This document shows, in pieces, positions 1 through 7,429 of a stretch of 64,000 bases of DNA. The notes under the pieces were generated by a model. The model was not told where the DNA came from and did not search any database. It saw only the letters and a program-made list of their open reading frames with translations. The position numbers and the translations under genes are program-made. The DNA is from Kibdelosporangium persicum (GTDB lineage Bacteria > Actinomycetota > Actinomycetes > Mycobacteriales > Pseudonocardiaceae): assembly GCF_013280595.1 (NCBI RefSeq), contig NZ_JAAATY010000034.1, positions 1 through 64,000 of the forward strand, written 5' to 3'. Positions within the stretch are counted from its first letter, which is position 1, and the number at the start of each line of letters is the position of its first letter.

Positions 1-378
1 TCCACCGCGAGTGGGGCGGCCGCGGCCGCGAACAACCTGAAGTACCTCGGGCAGTACCAGACCCAACGCGGTGCGCTGCTGTTCGGATACCGGTACTACC
101 AGCCGGACTGGGGCCGCTTCACCCAACCGGACCCCACTGGGCAGGAACGGAACCCCTACAACTACGCAACGTGCGACCCGATCAACAACGTCGACCCGAC
201 CGGAGCGGCATCGTCCGCCTGCAAGAAAGCGGGCGCCGTAGCGATCGTGGCCATATTGGGGACGACCGCGACCTATGTGGCCACCGCGGCCACAGCTGGG
301 GTGACCGCAGGTTTGGCAGTGGGCACGACGAACGCCTTTATAGGCGCTCTGGCTGGAGTGATATCGGCATGTTCGTAA
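1..378 (+). CDS. RHS/YD-repeat polymorphic toxin, C-terminal end (5' partial)
   Basis: The reading frame enters from the left edge and ends with TAA at 376-378, leaving 125 residues. It carries the end of an RHS core: YLGQYQTQRGALLFGYRYYQ, then DWGRFTQPDPTG and the YNYATCDPINNVDPTG junction that closes the RHS shell. After this DPTG boundary comes a variable tip of about 58 residues, mostly Ala, Gly, Val, Thr and Ile. It begins with a short CKKAG basic patch and holds one or two hydrophobic stretches with GxxxG-like spacing. In RHS proteins the shell encloses a variable C-terminal toxin. This tip looks membrane-active rather than enzymatic, which is inference. The small membrane protein 35 bp downstream is a natural immunity candidate. 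Confidence 0.9.
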   Translation, partial: STASGAAAAANNLKYLGQYQTQRGALLFGYRYYQPDWGRFTQPDPTGQERNPYNYATCDPINNVDPTGAASSACKKAGAVAIVAILGTTATYVATAATAGVTAGLAVGTTNAFIGALAGVISACS

Positions 379-413
379 CCAGATGAGAACCACGTGAGGA
401 GCGGTGTCTGCAC

Positions 414-593
414 ATGGACAAGAAGACGAGAATTGCGTTCCTGACCGTCGGGGCGGTGGCCACGATGGTCGTTGTCGTCATGGCGGCCATTGAGCGGACA
501 CCGTTCCTCATCATCATGGCTGTCCTGCTGGCGGTGCTCTTCGTGACGTCACTCGTGACGATCAGGCGACACGCACGGAAGCAGTCGCAGTAG
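414..593 (+). CDS. small two-helix membrane protein, candidate immunity protein
   Basis: An ATG frame of 59 codons begins MDKKTRIAFLTVGAV and ends RRHARKQSQ. It has a basic N-terminus, two hydrophobic segments (about residues 7-23 and 29-48) separated by an IERTP turn, and a basic tail, so both ends are predicted cytoplasmic. A GAGGA stretch lies about 13 bases upstream of the ATG. I do not recognise the family. Its position directly after a hydrophobic RHS tip, on the same strand, and its bacteriocin-immunity-like size and shape suggest that it protects against that tip. This rests on context only. Confidence 0.6.
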   Translation: MDKKTRIAFLTVGAVATMVVVVMAAIERTPFLIIMAVLLAVLFVTSLVTIRRHARKQSQ

Positions 594-784
594 CGCGCAT
601 GCCGGGCCCCCGGAAGGCGCCTGCGGGCTCTATAGCAACGACACCAGCGCATGGCCGAAACCCGACGAACTAACAGGCGCAACAACTAGGTGACGCCATG
701 GTGTACCGCCCGCACGCGACGACACACACCATGGTCCACTCACTCACCGTCGCCAGGCAAACGCCGGCGACGTAGGTACTGCGG

Positions 785-946
785 CTATGGCCGCTTGAGC
801 TGGATCGGCCCAGTGTGCAACTCGATAGGCAGCAGCCACAGGGCGAGCATCGCCAAGCCGGCCACGGTTGCCGTCAGGCACAGGAACCGCAACGTTCTTG
901 GCCAGGTGCCAAGAACGAATGTGGTCAGACTAGTGCTGTGACCGGA
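785..946 (-). pseudogene. remnant reading frame with one membrane segment
   Basis: This 53-residue open stretch contains TTFVLGTWPRTLRFL followed by a hydrophobic helix of about 20 residues and a short tail ending LKRP. It looks like the end of a small membrane protein. No ATG or GTG start with a ribosome binding site is visible in this frame before it runs into the transposase scar upstream, so it is either a gene cut by that insertion or a chance reading frame. No family is recognised. Confidence 0.25.
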
Positions 947-1243
947 TACGTTCGCCGGGGTGTCAGGCCGCTGCGTGGATGGGGCGGCCGCCCCCAGCGG
1001 ATGTGCTTCTCGCTGCGGATGCGAGCGCGTTCGCGGCGTTGCGCGGCCAGCACCTCGGGATGGCGGGCGTTGGCGTTGCGCCAGCGCAGATAGGCGTGCA
1101 ACGCGCGGGTTTGCACGGTGTGGTTGGGGTGCTGGGAGTTGGCCAGGGTGAACTGCCGCAGCGGTCCGAAGTGGGCCTCGTCGGGTAGCGAGGACGCGTT
1201 GCCGCAGCCGCCGTACCTCATCCTCGACCGTTCGCCACTTCAC
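925..1243 (-). pseudogene. transposase C-terminal fragment (frameshifted)
   Basis: The minus strand encodes HAYLRWRNANARHPEVLAAQ followed by RRERARIRSEKHIRWG, the C-terminal pattern I associate with a family of actinobacterial transposases. The segment KWRTVEDEV, which should come just before it, lies in a different frame at 1217-1243, so at least one frameshift has occurred. The frame that holds the main fragment meets a stop at 1240-1242. Only about 100 residues remain, no catalytic core is visible, and no intact terminal repeats were found. The fragment separates the RHS end from the orphan toxin tip that starts near 1258, as expected of an insertion and deletion scar. The family assignment comes from memory of the motif. 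Confidence 0.45.
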
Positions 1244-1257
1244 AGCGTCCCAGTCGA

Positions 1258-1707
1258 GCAGTTACGTTCTACGCCAACGACCCCACATACGGAGAGTCTG
1301 CGAGATTCATCCGAGATGCCCAAACCGATATTACACTGACAAAACCAGGCATCAAGGGAAAGCAGGTGCCCGGCCGACTAGGTCACTCGCCCCTACACCG
1401 GCTGGCGCCACGATACGACATCAACAGCAACATCCCGGGGTCCCGTCGAAAGGTCCGCAGGACGTGTCGTCATTACTTCGGCGCAAAGTACACGTCCGGC
1501 CCCAACAACACGAAACGCGAGTGCGACGAATATCCCTTCGCGACGACGTACCAAAATGCGGCAAAGGTCAACGAACACGCGCTCGACTCCTTTGCGGTAC
1601 GAGCGATTACCGCATCACACAACGGAACAGCAGGAAACCTCTACGGAACATGGCTCGGCAGCGACCACATCCTAGACGGCGATCCCTTCTACGTAGTCGT
1701 CCGATAA
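1258..1707 (+). pseudogene. orphan toxin tip, NucA/NucB-type deoxyribonuclease domain
   Basis: The frame is open from about 1258 and ends at 1707. It starts abruptly against the transposase scar with no RHS core in front. The last about 80 residues match the NucA/NucB extracellular nuclease pattern: RRTCRHYFG, ECDEYPFATTYQNAAK, then VRAITASHN and DHILDGDPFYVVV. The DEYPFA motif is the family's catalytic signature. An upstream part (YGESARFIRDAQ) resembles the start of such domains in polymorphic toxins. It is probably a displaced C-terminal cassette of an RHS or similar toxin that can be recombined onto a shell. A GTG at 1366 could start translation of a shortened product, but no convincing ribosome binding site is present. 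Confidence 0.65.
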
Positions 1708-1765
1708 CCTGACGACAAAGGTGGGCGCCCACCAACCCAGGACCGCGGAAGTTTCAGAGGTACCC

Positions 1766-2215
1766 GTGCCCCCAACCACCGTCGTCAACGACCACATCGT
1801 CATCGAGTACAGCCAGTTCCAACTGCAAGATTCAGCCGGTTTCCATCAAGCTGGCGCCCTCGACGTCGACGCCACCTCGCCATGGCGCGTGGTCGCCGGC
1901 CGCGGCGGCGCCAGATTCCACAGTGACTCCAACGACCGGGACGTGCCGGTGCGGCTGGAGGCATGGGACGTCGAACCGGACAAGCCCGACACCTCGTGGC
2001 AGACTGTCGCCCAGGGCATCATCGAGCCCGACTCCGCTGAAATTGGCCTGCGGCAGGTCACTGGCGAGCCAACCGAGCAACAACTCACCCTCGTCAAGAC
2101 CGGGCCCCATCACATCCGCGCGTCGCTTCGCACCACCCTGGACACCGACAACGAAGAAGAGTACGAAACCGACATCCAGGAAGAATGGCTGATTCAGCTC
2201 TGGCCGGTCGACTGA
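1766..2215 (+). CDS. acidic hypothetical protein, candidate DNase immunity protein
   Basis: A GTG at 1766 with an AGAGG stretch about six bases upstream opens a 149-residue frame beginning MPPTTVVNDHIVIEYSQF. The protein is acidic, with runs such as TDNEEEYETDIQEEW near the C-terminus, has no signal peptide or membrane helix, and looks beta-rich. I do not recognise the family. Immunity proteins against nuclease toxins are typically small, acidic and encoded just 3' of the toxin. This gene starts 59 bases after the NucA/NucB-like tip on the same strand, so that role is the best guess. A longer frame from 1721 is open, but its start has weaker support. Confidence 0.6.
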   Translation: MPPTTVVNDHIVIEYSQFQLQDSAGFHQAGALDVDATSPWRVVAGRGGARFHSDSNDRDVPVRLEAWDVEPDKPDTSWQTVAQGIIEPDSAEIGLRQVTGEPTEQQLTLVKTGPHHIRASLRTTLDTDNEEEYETDIQEEWLIQLWPVD

Positions 2216-2439
2216 GTACGCGGCGAGGCGGTCGCCCGCCGGTTGCGATACCACGCAGCAGCACCGGAAGCGACCAGGCCCACACCGAGTGACATAGGCA
2301 GAATCGGCCAGGACACGCCATCCTCGAAGTGATTCGGACACTCGGTGTCACATGGGTAAACAACCTTGTAGCCCTGCTGCGCCGAGCTCACCAACGCACC
2401 CTCACTCGGCAACAGCATGAAACCTGAACCGATTGCCAC
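2194..2439 (-). CDS. possible small membrane protein (doubtful)
   Basis: An 81-residue GTG frame contains YPCDTECPNHFEDG followed by one hydrophobic helix (PILPMSLGVGLVASGAAAW) and a basic YRNRR tail, the layout of a single-pass membrane protein. The N-terminal stretch AIGSGFMLL could be the end of an earlier helix, so the gene may be truncated at its 5' end. It overlaps the end of the acidic protein on the other strand by 22 bases. No ribosome binding site was found. It is kept only because the composition looks protein-like. Confidence 0.3.
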   Translation of the reverse strand: MAIGSGFMLLPSEGALVSSAQQGYKVVYPCDTECPNHFEDGVSWPILPMSLGVGLVASGAAAWYRNRRATASPRTQSTGQS

Positions 2440-2860
2440 GCAGCAAGACGATCAGACCTCAGCGCCGCTGCGATCGTCAGCCGTCCGTCGAGCGTCATCG
2501 GACTGGCGTAACCGGGGCTTCTTCGAATCGCTGCAGCAACGCCGACACCGTCCAGCGCTCGTCGACGGCTCGCAACGCTCCCAACGAGCACTCTCCACAT
2601 CGCAATCGGTAACCGGACGAGCAGCGCCCGACCACGAACCGTAGCCGTGTCGCCTCGGCCGCATACCGTTCACGCACAAGTGGCGCAGCGCAAGACCTGA
2701 CACCGCAGACCACCCGATCGTGCAGTGACCGCTGTCGACACACCAACAGGTGAGAAAGGAGGTCTCGAACGCCGGTTAGCTGCAACCGCTAGGGACTGAG
2801 CACCGCCATGTCCCTTTAACGCGGCCTGGCATCCCTGTTGCTACACCGCTGTCATAGCCA
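2440..2860. other. intergenic region, no supported gene
   Basis: About 420 bases between the toxin/immunity remnants and the tRNA pair. Several short reading frames exist on both strands, but none has a convincing start, codon pattern or recognisable motif. The GC content is lower and less regular than in neighbouring genes, in keeping with decayed accessory DNA. Confidence 0.5.
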
Positions 2861-2890
2861 CACGCTCGCCCTCAACAGAAGGCGAGCGTG
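2861..2890 (-). terminator. hairpin 3' of the tRNA pair
   Basis: A perfect 10-bp inverted repeat, CACGCTCGCC at 2861-2870 and GGCGAGCGTG at 2881-2890, flanks a 10-base loop. It lies 15 bases beyond the 3' end of the minus-strand tRNA-Arg, where a terminator for the tRNA transcript would be expected. There is no clear U tract, as is common in high-GC actinobacteria. Confidence 0.6.
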
Positions 2891-2905
2891 AGCTGCGGAA
2901 ATATG

Positions 2906-2981
2906 TGGCGCACCCGAAGGGATTCGAACCCCTAACCTTCTGATCCGTAGTCAGATGCTCTATCCGTTGAGCTACGGGTGC
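2906..2981 (-). tRNA. tRNA-Arg (ACG)
   Basis: The minus strand folds as a complete cloverleaf. The acceptor arms are GCACCCG and CGGGTGC, the anticodon loop is CTACGGA with anticodon ACG, and the T arm reads GGTTCGAATC. The 3' CCA is encoded at 2906-2908. It reads CGU/CGC arginine codons after A-to-I editing of position 34. It is followed by a hairpin terminator and preceded by tRNA-Ser on the same strand. Confidence 0.95.
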
Positions 2982-3018
2982 ATGTTCAGTTGTCGCTCAG
3001 CCGAGGCCGAACGTCCTG

Positions 3019-3107
3019 CGGAGGCTCCGGGATTTGAACCCGGGAGGGGTGTTATCCCCAACCGCATTAGCAGTGCGGCGCCATAGACCAGACTAGGCGA
3101 AGCCTCC
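3019..3107 (-). tRNA. tRNA-Ser (GCT)
   Basis: An 89-base class II tRNA on the minus strand. The acceptor arms are GGAGGCT and AGCCTCC, the anticodon loop CTGCTAA gives anticodon GCT, and a long variable arm is present, as required for seryl-tRNA synthetase. The T arm reads GGTTCAAATC. CCA is not encoded and must be added after transcription. It reads AGC/AGU serine codons and is probably cotranscribed with the tRNA-Arg 37 bases downstream. Confidence 0.95.
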
Positions 3108-3174
3108 CGGGGCCCTCGGCCGCTTCGGCGAGAAGAGTACTACAGGGCCCTGGGAGGCTCATAAAGCGGCCCCC

Positions 3175-5124
3175 TCATCGGCCCCCGGAGGCCAGGGTGA
3201 CGAACGGTGCCAGCGAGTCCGGGTTGGCCAGTGCGTCCCTGCTCACGGCCTTGTCGGGGGCCACTCCGGCCAGGATCTTCTTGACCGGGACCTCGCATTT
3301 CTTGCCGTTCAGCGTCCTGGGGACCTCGGTCACCTCGATGAACCTGTTGGGCACGTGCCGGGGGGACAGCGCGGTACGCAGCTCGGCCCGCAGGCGGGGT
3401 TCGACGTCCGGCAGGGTGCTTCCGGGGGTCAGGACCAGGAAGCAGAGCAGCTCGCCCTCCGGCTGGCCGACGCCCGTGGTGTCGATCACAAGGGAGTCCG
3501 CGACCTCGGGAAAGCCCTCGACGACGCGATAGAACTCACTCGTGCCCATCCGGACCCCGCCCCGGTTCAGGGTCGAGTCGCTGCGGCCGTAGATCACCGC
3601 CGAGCCCCTGGGTGTGATTTTGATCCAATCTCCGTGCCGCCAGATGCCGGGGTACGGCTCGAAGTAGGAACCGCGCAGCCGCTCACCGGTCGGGTCGTTC
3701 CAGAACGAGACCGGCATCGAGGGCATCGGCTCGGTGATCACGAGCTCGCCCACCTGGTCGATCACTTCCTTGCCGTCCTCGTCGTACGCCGCCACGGCCG
3801 CGCCCAGCGCCCGGCAGGACAGCTCGCCGAGCCACACCGGGACCTCGGGGGCCGCGGCCACGAAGGCCGTGCAGAGGTCCGTGCCGCCGGAGACCGAGCA
3901 GATCTGGACGTCGCCGCCGATCTCGTCCACCAGCCAGCGGAAGCCCTCCGGCGCCAGCGGGGCGCCGGTCGAGCCGATCGCGCGCAACGCGCTCAGGTCG
4001 AACCGTGCCGCCGGTTTGACGTCGTTCTTCAGGCAGGACTGGATGAACGGCGCCGAGGTGCCGAAATAGGTCACCTTGTGCCGCTCGGCCAGCCGCCACA
4101 GCGCCGTCAGGTCCGGATATCCGGGATTACCGTCGAACAGCACGATCGTGCAGCCCACCATCAGGCCGGAGATCAGGTAGTTCCACATCATCCAGCCGGT
4201 CGTGGTGAACCAGAAGAAACGTTCTCCCGGTCCCAGGTCGCTGTGCAGCGCGAGCATTTTCAGGTGCTCGACGACGATTCCGCCGTGCCCCTGCACGATG
4301 CCTTTCGGCAGGCCGGTCGTGCCCGACGAATAGAGCACCCACAACGGGTGGTCGAACGGGACCGCGTCGAATTCCAGCGGCGCTTCGGTCCGCACCAGGG
4401 ATGACCACGAAACCGTGCCCGGCAGGGTCGCGGCGTTGTCCAGGTAGTCGATCAGCACGGTGGCGCGCAGGCTCGGCATGTCGGCGCGCAGGGCGTCGAT
4501 CGTCGGCCGGACGTCGAACGACCGTCCACCGTAGACGTAGCCGTTCACCGCGACCAGCACCACGGGCTCGATCTGGGTGAAGCGGTCGGCGATCGCGCGC
4601 GGGCCGAAGTCCGGCGAGCAGGACGACCAGGTGGCGCCGAGGCTCGCGGCCGCGAGGAACGCGACCAGGGTCTCCGGGCAGTTGGGCGCCAACGCGACCA
4701 CCCGGTCCCCGCGTTTGACGCCGAGTGACATCAGCGAGGCCCGGACAGCGGCCACCTGGGCCCGCAGCTGGCCGTACGTCAATTGCGACGACTTCCCGTC
4801 CTCGCGGTGGAACACCACGGCCAGGTCGTCGTCGGGCTGGCCGGTCAGCGCCTGCTCGGCGTAGTTCACGGTCGCGCCGGGGAACCACGACGCGCCGGGC
4901 ATCGCGGACGAGCCCAGCACGGCTGTCGGCGGCGAGTGGAAGATCACTCCGAGGAATTCGGCCACCGCGCCCCAGAACCCGGTCAGGTCCGTCGTCGACC
5001 AGCGCCACAACGCGTCGTAGTCGGGCAGGTCGAGATCACGGTTGGCGCGCAACCAGGCACGGAACTCCGCCAGCCGGGTCTCGGCTGCGGGGTCGGGCTG
5101 CCACAGCAACTCTGGAGTGGTCAT
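3175..5124 (-). CDS. aacS: acetoacetate-CoA ligase
   Basis: A 649-residue member of the ANL adenylate-forming superfamily that activates acetoacetate with ATP and CoA to acetoacetyl-CoA, in the cytosol. It has an N-terminal acetyl-CoA-synthetase-type cap (ALWRWSTTDLTGFWGAVAEF near residues 40-60), the ATP-binding loop YSSGTTGLPKG near residue 263, a GWMMWNY segment and the catalytic lysine region RTLNGKKCEVPVKK near residue 605. Length and order match acetoacetate-CoA ligases, which feed ketone bodies or PHB-derived acetoacetate into lipid synthesis. The ATG start begins MTTPELLWQPD. The gene stands alone, followed downstream on the same strand by the tRNA pair. A related short-chain acyl-CoA synthetase activity cannot be excluded. 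Confidence 0.93.
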   Translation of the reverse strand: MTTPELLWQPDPAAETRLAEFRAWLRANRDLDLPDYDALWRWSTTDLTGFWGAVAEFLGVIFHSPPTAVLGSSAMPGASWFPGATVNYAEQALTGQPDDDLAVVFHREDGKSSQLTYGQLRAQVAAVRASLMSLGVKRGDRVVALAPNCPETLVAFLAAASLGATWSSCSPDFGPRAIADRFTQIEPVVLVAVNGYVYGGRSFDVRPTIDALRADMPSLRATVLIDYLDNAATLPGTVSWSSLVRTEAPLEFDAVPFDHPLWVLYSSGTTGLPKGIVQGHGGIVVEHLKMLALHSDLGPGERFFWFTTTGWMMWNYLISGLMVGCTIVLFDGNPGYPDLTALWRLAERHKVTYFGTSAPFIQSCLKNDVKPAARFDLSALRAIGSTGAPLAPEGFRWLVDEIGGDVQICSVSGGTDLCTAFVAAAPEVPVWLGELSCRALGAAVAAYDEDGKEVIDQVGELVITEPMPSMPVSFWNDPTGERLRGSYFEPYPGIWRHGDWIKITPRGSAVIYGRSDSTLNRGGVRMGTSEFYRVVEGFPEVADSLVIDTTGVGQPEGELLCFLVLTPGSTLPDVEPRLRAELRTALSPRHVPNRFIEVTEVPRTLNGKKCEVPVKKILAGVAPDKAVSRDALANPDSLAPFVTLASGGR

Positions 5125-5133
5125 GCCCCGTTC

Positions 5134-5886
5134 TTAGCTCATGGCCGACACGGAAACCACCATCTCGTCAGCCATAGCACCGAGCCGATACGGGTCAACA
5201 GGTGTGACGCTCACCCATCCCGCGACCGCACGCAGCGCGTACCGCCCGTCCGGAGTGTCCACCCAGGACATATGGGCTCGGTCACGTCCACGGCTGACGC
5301 CGATCCGGCCACCCCCCAGCCGAGTGGTCAACGCCCGCGCGACCATGCTGGCGTCCGTATGCCGGACACCGCTGTCCGTCAGGGTCCGCACGAACCCGGA
5401 CACCCCGTCGTACACGCCCTCAGCGCACGCGGTTTCGTAGTCCGCGGCACGGATGTTCGTCGGTGCGCCAGGACCGGCCTGCAACGGGATCACGGCGTCC
5501 AGCAGGGCGCCGACGACTCGCTCCACCGGCCCGACACGGACCTCGTCGCTCACGCGTGCGGCCACGGCGTGGCCACGAGGGCCAGAGGCACCGATCGCAG
5601 CCAGCGACGAATCCTGGCCGTCGACGGTCATGTCCACGAGCGTGTGGTGCTCGGCCAGCAGCCGCAGCACACCCACGACATCACGAGCAGGCGCCTGCAC
5701 CGTGCCGAGGTCACGGGCAACGAGAGTGGCCGAGGCCTCGTCCATCAGGACCTTCCGGGACCTGGTGGTCCGGCCGATCGCCGGAATGCCCAGCGCCAAG
5801 GGGACCGGGCCGAACCCGAGGGCGGTCCAGAGCAGCACGAACTCGGCCGCGGACAACTGGATCCACCCGGAACGCGGATCACGCAC
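5134..5886 (-). CDS. ESX secretion-associated protein EspG family
   Basis: A 250-residue protein. EspG proteins are cytosolic chaperones that bind PE-PPE substrates and deliver them to type VII (ESX) machinery. The N-terminus, LSAAEFVLLWTALGFGPVPL, followed by alternating beta and helical stretches such as VDMTVDGQDSSLAAIGASG and a late GGGRIGVSRGRDRA segment, follows the actinobacterial EspG pattern. It overlaps the end of the preceding PPE-like gene by eight bases, so the two are translationally coupled. No ESX ATPase or membrane component is near, so it must work with machinery encoded elsewhere, or be a relic. Confidence 0.75.
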   Translation of the reverse strand: MRDPRSGWIQLSAAEFVLLWTALGFGPVPLALGIPAIGRTTRSRKVLMDEASATLVARDLGTVQAPARDVVGVLRLLAEHHTLVDMTVDGQDSSLAAIGASGPRGHAVAARVSDEVRVGPVERVVGALLDAVIPLQAGPGAPTNIRAADYETACAEGVYDGVSGFVRTLTDSGVRHTDASMVARALTTRLGGGRIGVSRGRDRAHMSWVDTPDGRYALRAVAGWVSVTPVDPYRLGAMADEMVVSVSAMS

Positions 5887-6967
5887 CGCTGGTGTCCTCC
5901 CCGATCACGGGCGGCGCGAGCCGGTCGGCGATGCTGAACAGGTCGGCGTCGCCTTCCAGGTACTTCGGCGCCTTGCGCTCCTGGTCCTCTTCCTTCCCAC
6001 CACCCGCCATGCCACCCATCGGCGTCATGCTCATGCCACCACCCGCCGCGGATGCGGCGGCCGGTGCCACGCGTGGAGCCGGTCGCCCCTCCTCGGCGGG
6101 CGGAGGAGGCGAAGCTCCCACGCCCCCGGGCGGCGGCGTCAGCGGCCTGGCAGGAGGCTGTTCACCGGGCGAAACAGGGGAAACAGGGGTGATCGGCGCG
6201 GACGGACCGCCGCCTCCGGCAGGCACACGACCGGCCGGAGGCGTGACCGGAGGCGCCGGCGGCTGAGGCGGCGGGTTGGGCGGCTGAGGCTGGGGCGGCT
6301 GGGGCGGTGGTGGCACCGGAGGCTCCTCAGGAGCCCGGTACACGCCGCGGGTGACCGGCGGCGAGAACTGCGGCACGGTCCCGTAGACCTCCTGCGAGGC
6401 GGTCTGGAACTGCTGCATCACGCGTGCGGCTTCCTGGTGCGCGGCGTGCTGCTGGTGAGTCGGTCCGTGCGGGTCCCTGACGATGTCCGGGGCGGACTCG
6501 AAGGCCGCACTCATCGGGGACGTGCTGGTGGTCGACGGTGGCGGCGGCGGGATGGTGGGCCGGAACGTCGGCACCGGCTCGGGCATGTGGCGCCGCGCGT
6601 TCTCCGCGTTGCTCGCCTCCTGCGCCACCAGGCCGGAGACGTCCTTGGCGGTGATGCCCGCGTCAGTGGCCCACGAGGACAGCGCCGCCAGGCTGCCACG
6701 TGCCTGGTCGGCGGCCGCGCCCTGCCAGGCGTCGAGTGACATCGCAAGCGCTTGCGCCAGCTCGTCGCCGATCTCCTGAAGTGCGATCCCGAGCACCGAC
6801 CACTTCGCGGCGACCGCGTTGGCGCCCGCGACGTCGATCCCCTGGTGTGCCATGTCGTAGAGCTGCTCGTGGCTGAAGGTCATCCAGTCCACGTCGTCGT
6901 ACAACGCGTCTTCGCCAGGCTTCGGCTGCGGTTCGGGTTCCGGCCACGGCATCGGCTGGATCGTCAT
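5879..6967 (-). CDS. PPE-like ESX substrate with proline-rich tail
   Basis: A 362-residue protein. Residues about 25-130 form a helical PPE/WXG-type domain (WMTFSHEQLYDMAHQGIDVA, KWSVLGIALQEIGDELAQAL, LDAWQGAAADQARG). A long low-complexity tail rich in Pro, Gly and Thr follows, and the end is acidic (YLEGDADLFSIADRLAPPV). PPE-domain proteins pair with a small helical partner and are exported by ESX systems with EspG help. The neighbours on both sides fit that trio. The ATG at 6965-6967 overlaps the stop of the upstream gene (ATGA), which fixes this start over longer in-frame extensions. Its surface or secreted function is unknown. Confidence 0.75.
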   Translation of the reverse strand: MTIQPMPWPEPEPQPKPGEDALYDDVDWMTFSHEQLYDMAHQGIDVAGANAVAAKWSVLGIALQEIGDELAQALAMSLDAWQGAAADQARGSLAALSSWATDAGITAKDVSGLVAQEASNAENARRHMPEPVPTFRPTIPPPPPSTTSTSPMSAAFESAPDIVRDPHGPTHQQHAAHQEAARVMQQFQTASQEVYGTVPQFSPPVTRGVYRAPEEPPVPPPPQPPQPQPPNPPPQPPAPPVTPPAGRVPAGGGGPSAPITPVSPVSPGEQPPARPLTPPPGGVGASPPPPAEEGRPAPRVAPAAASAAGGGMSMTPMGGMAGGGKEEDQERKAPKYLEGDADLFSIADRLAPPVIGEDTSGA

Positions 6968-7404
6968 CGTGCCTCCAGCCCGAACGGCGACATGAACGTC
7001 CGCAGCTTCTTGGCGGCGTCTTCGTCGGTCACCAGGTACCGGCCGGAGGCGACTTGGATGACCGACTGCAGATCCGCCAGCACCTTGCTGAACGCCGTCA
7101 GCACGGGCGTGACCGACGAGTTCCCGCCGGACGCGGTGTGCTGCAAGCGGTCCGCCACGGTCCGGCCGACGAAGTTGGCGCCGAACTTCAACGGCTGGTC
7201 CAGGTCGGCGCACTCGACGACCAGGTCGTCCACCCGTTCCCGCAGCCGGGCGACGGTCGCCAGCAGCGCACTGGCCGCCGCGGGATCCAGCGTCAGCCCT
7301 TCGACCTCGGCCTTGCGCTTGGTCTCCTGCACCTGGCCGGCGACCGGGGCGAGCCCGGCGGCCGGTGCCGAGAAAGCGGGTGTCGGCTTGGGTTTCTCCG
7401 CCAT
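6964..7404 (-). CDS. small helical protein, probable partner of the PPE-like protein
   Basis: A 146-residue protein starting MAEKPKPTPAFSAPAAG. After a Pro/Ala-rich head it becomes mainly helical (LDPAAASALLATVARLRERV, TPVLTAFSKVLADLQSVIQV) and ends DAAKKLRTFMSPFGLEAR. I recognise no named domain. It is the first gene of the three-gene unit, its stop overlaps the PPE start by four bases, and its size and helical content suit the PE-like or WXG100-like half of an ESX heterodimer. That role is inferred from position. A start nine bases upstream (GTG at 7413) is possible, and neither start has a strong ribosome binding site. Confidence 0.6.
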   Translation of the reverse strand: MAEKPKPTPAFSAPAAGLAPVAGQVQETKRKAEVEGLTLDPAAASALLATVARLRERVDDLVVECADLDQPLKFGANFVGRTVADRLQHTASGGNSSVTPVLTAFSKVLADLQSVIQVASGRYLVTDEDAAKKLRTFMSPFGLEAR

Positions 7405-7429
7405 GTCGCGCACGATACCCAGGAAGGGC

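Noticed and set aside
690-941. Plus-strand short open frames in 690-1340
   Set aside because: They lie antisense to the transposase scar, with no start signals or motifs.
4783-5937. Long plus-strand open frames opposite the acetoacetyl-CoA ligase and EspG genes
   Set aside because: High-GC antisense shadows. Their proteins are Arg/Pro/His-rich with no motifs, and the minus-strand genes have clear family matches.
6964-7213. N-terminal extension of the PPE-like protein to 7213
   Set aside because: The added residues are Arg-rich shadow of the upstream gene. The ATG overlapping that gene's stop at 6964-6967 is the natural start.
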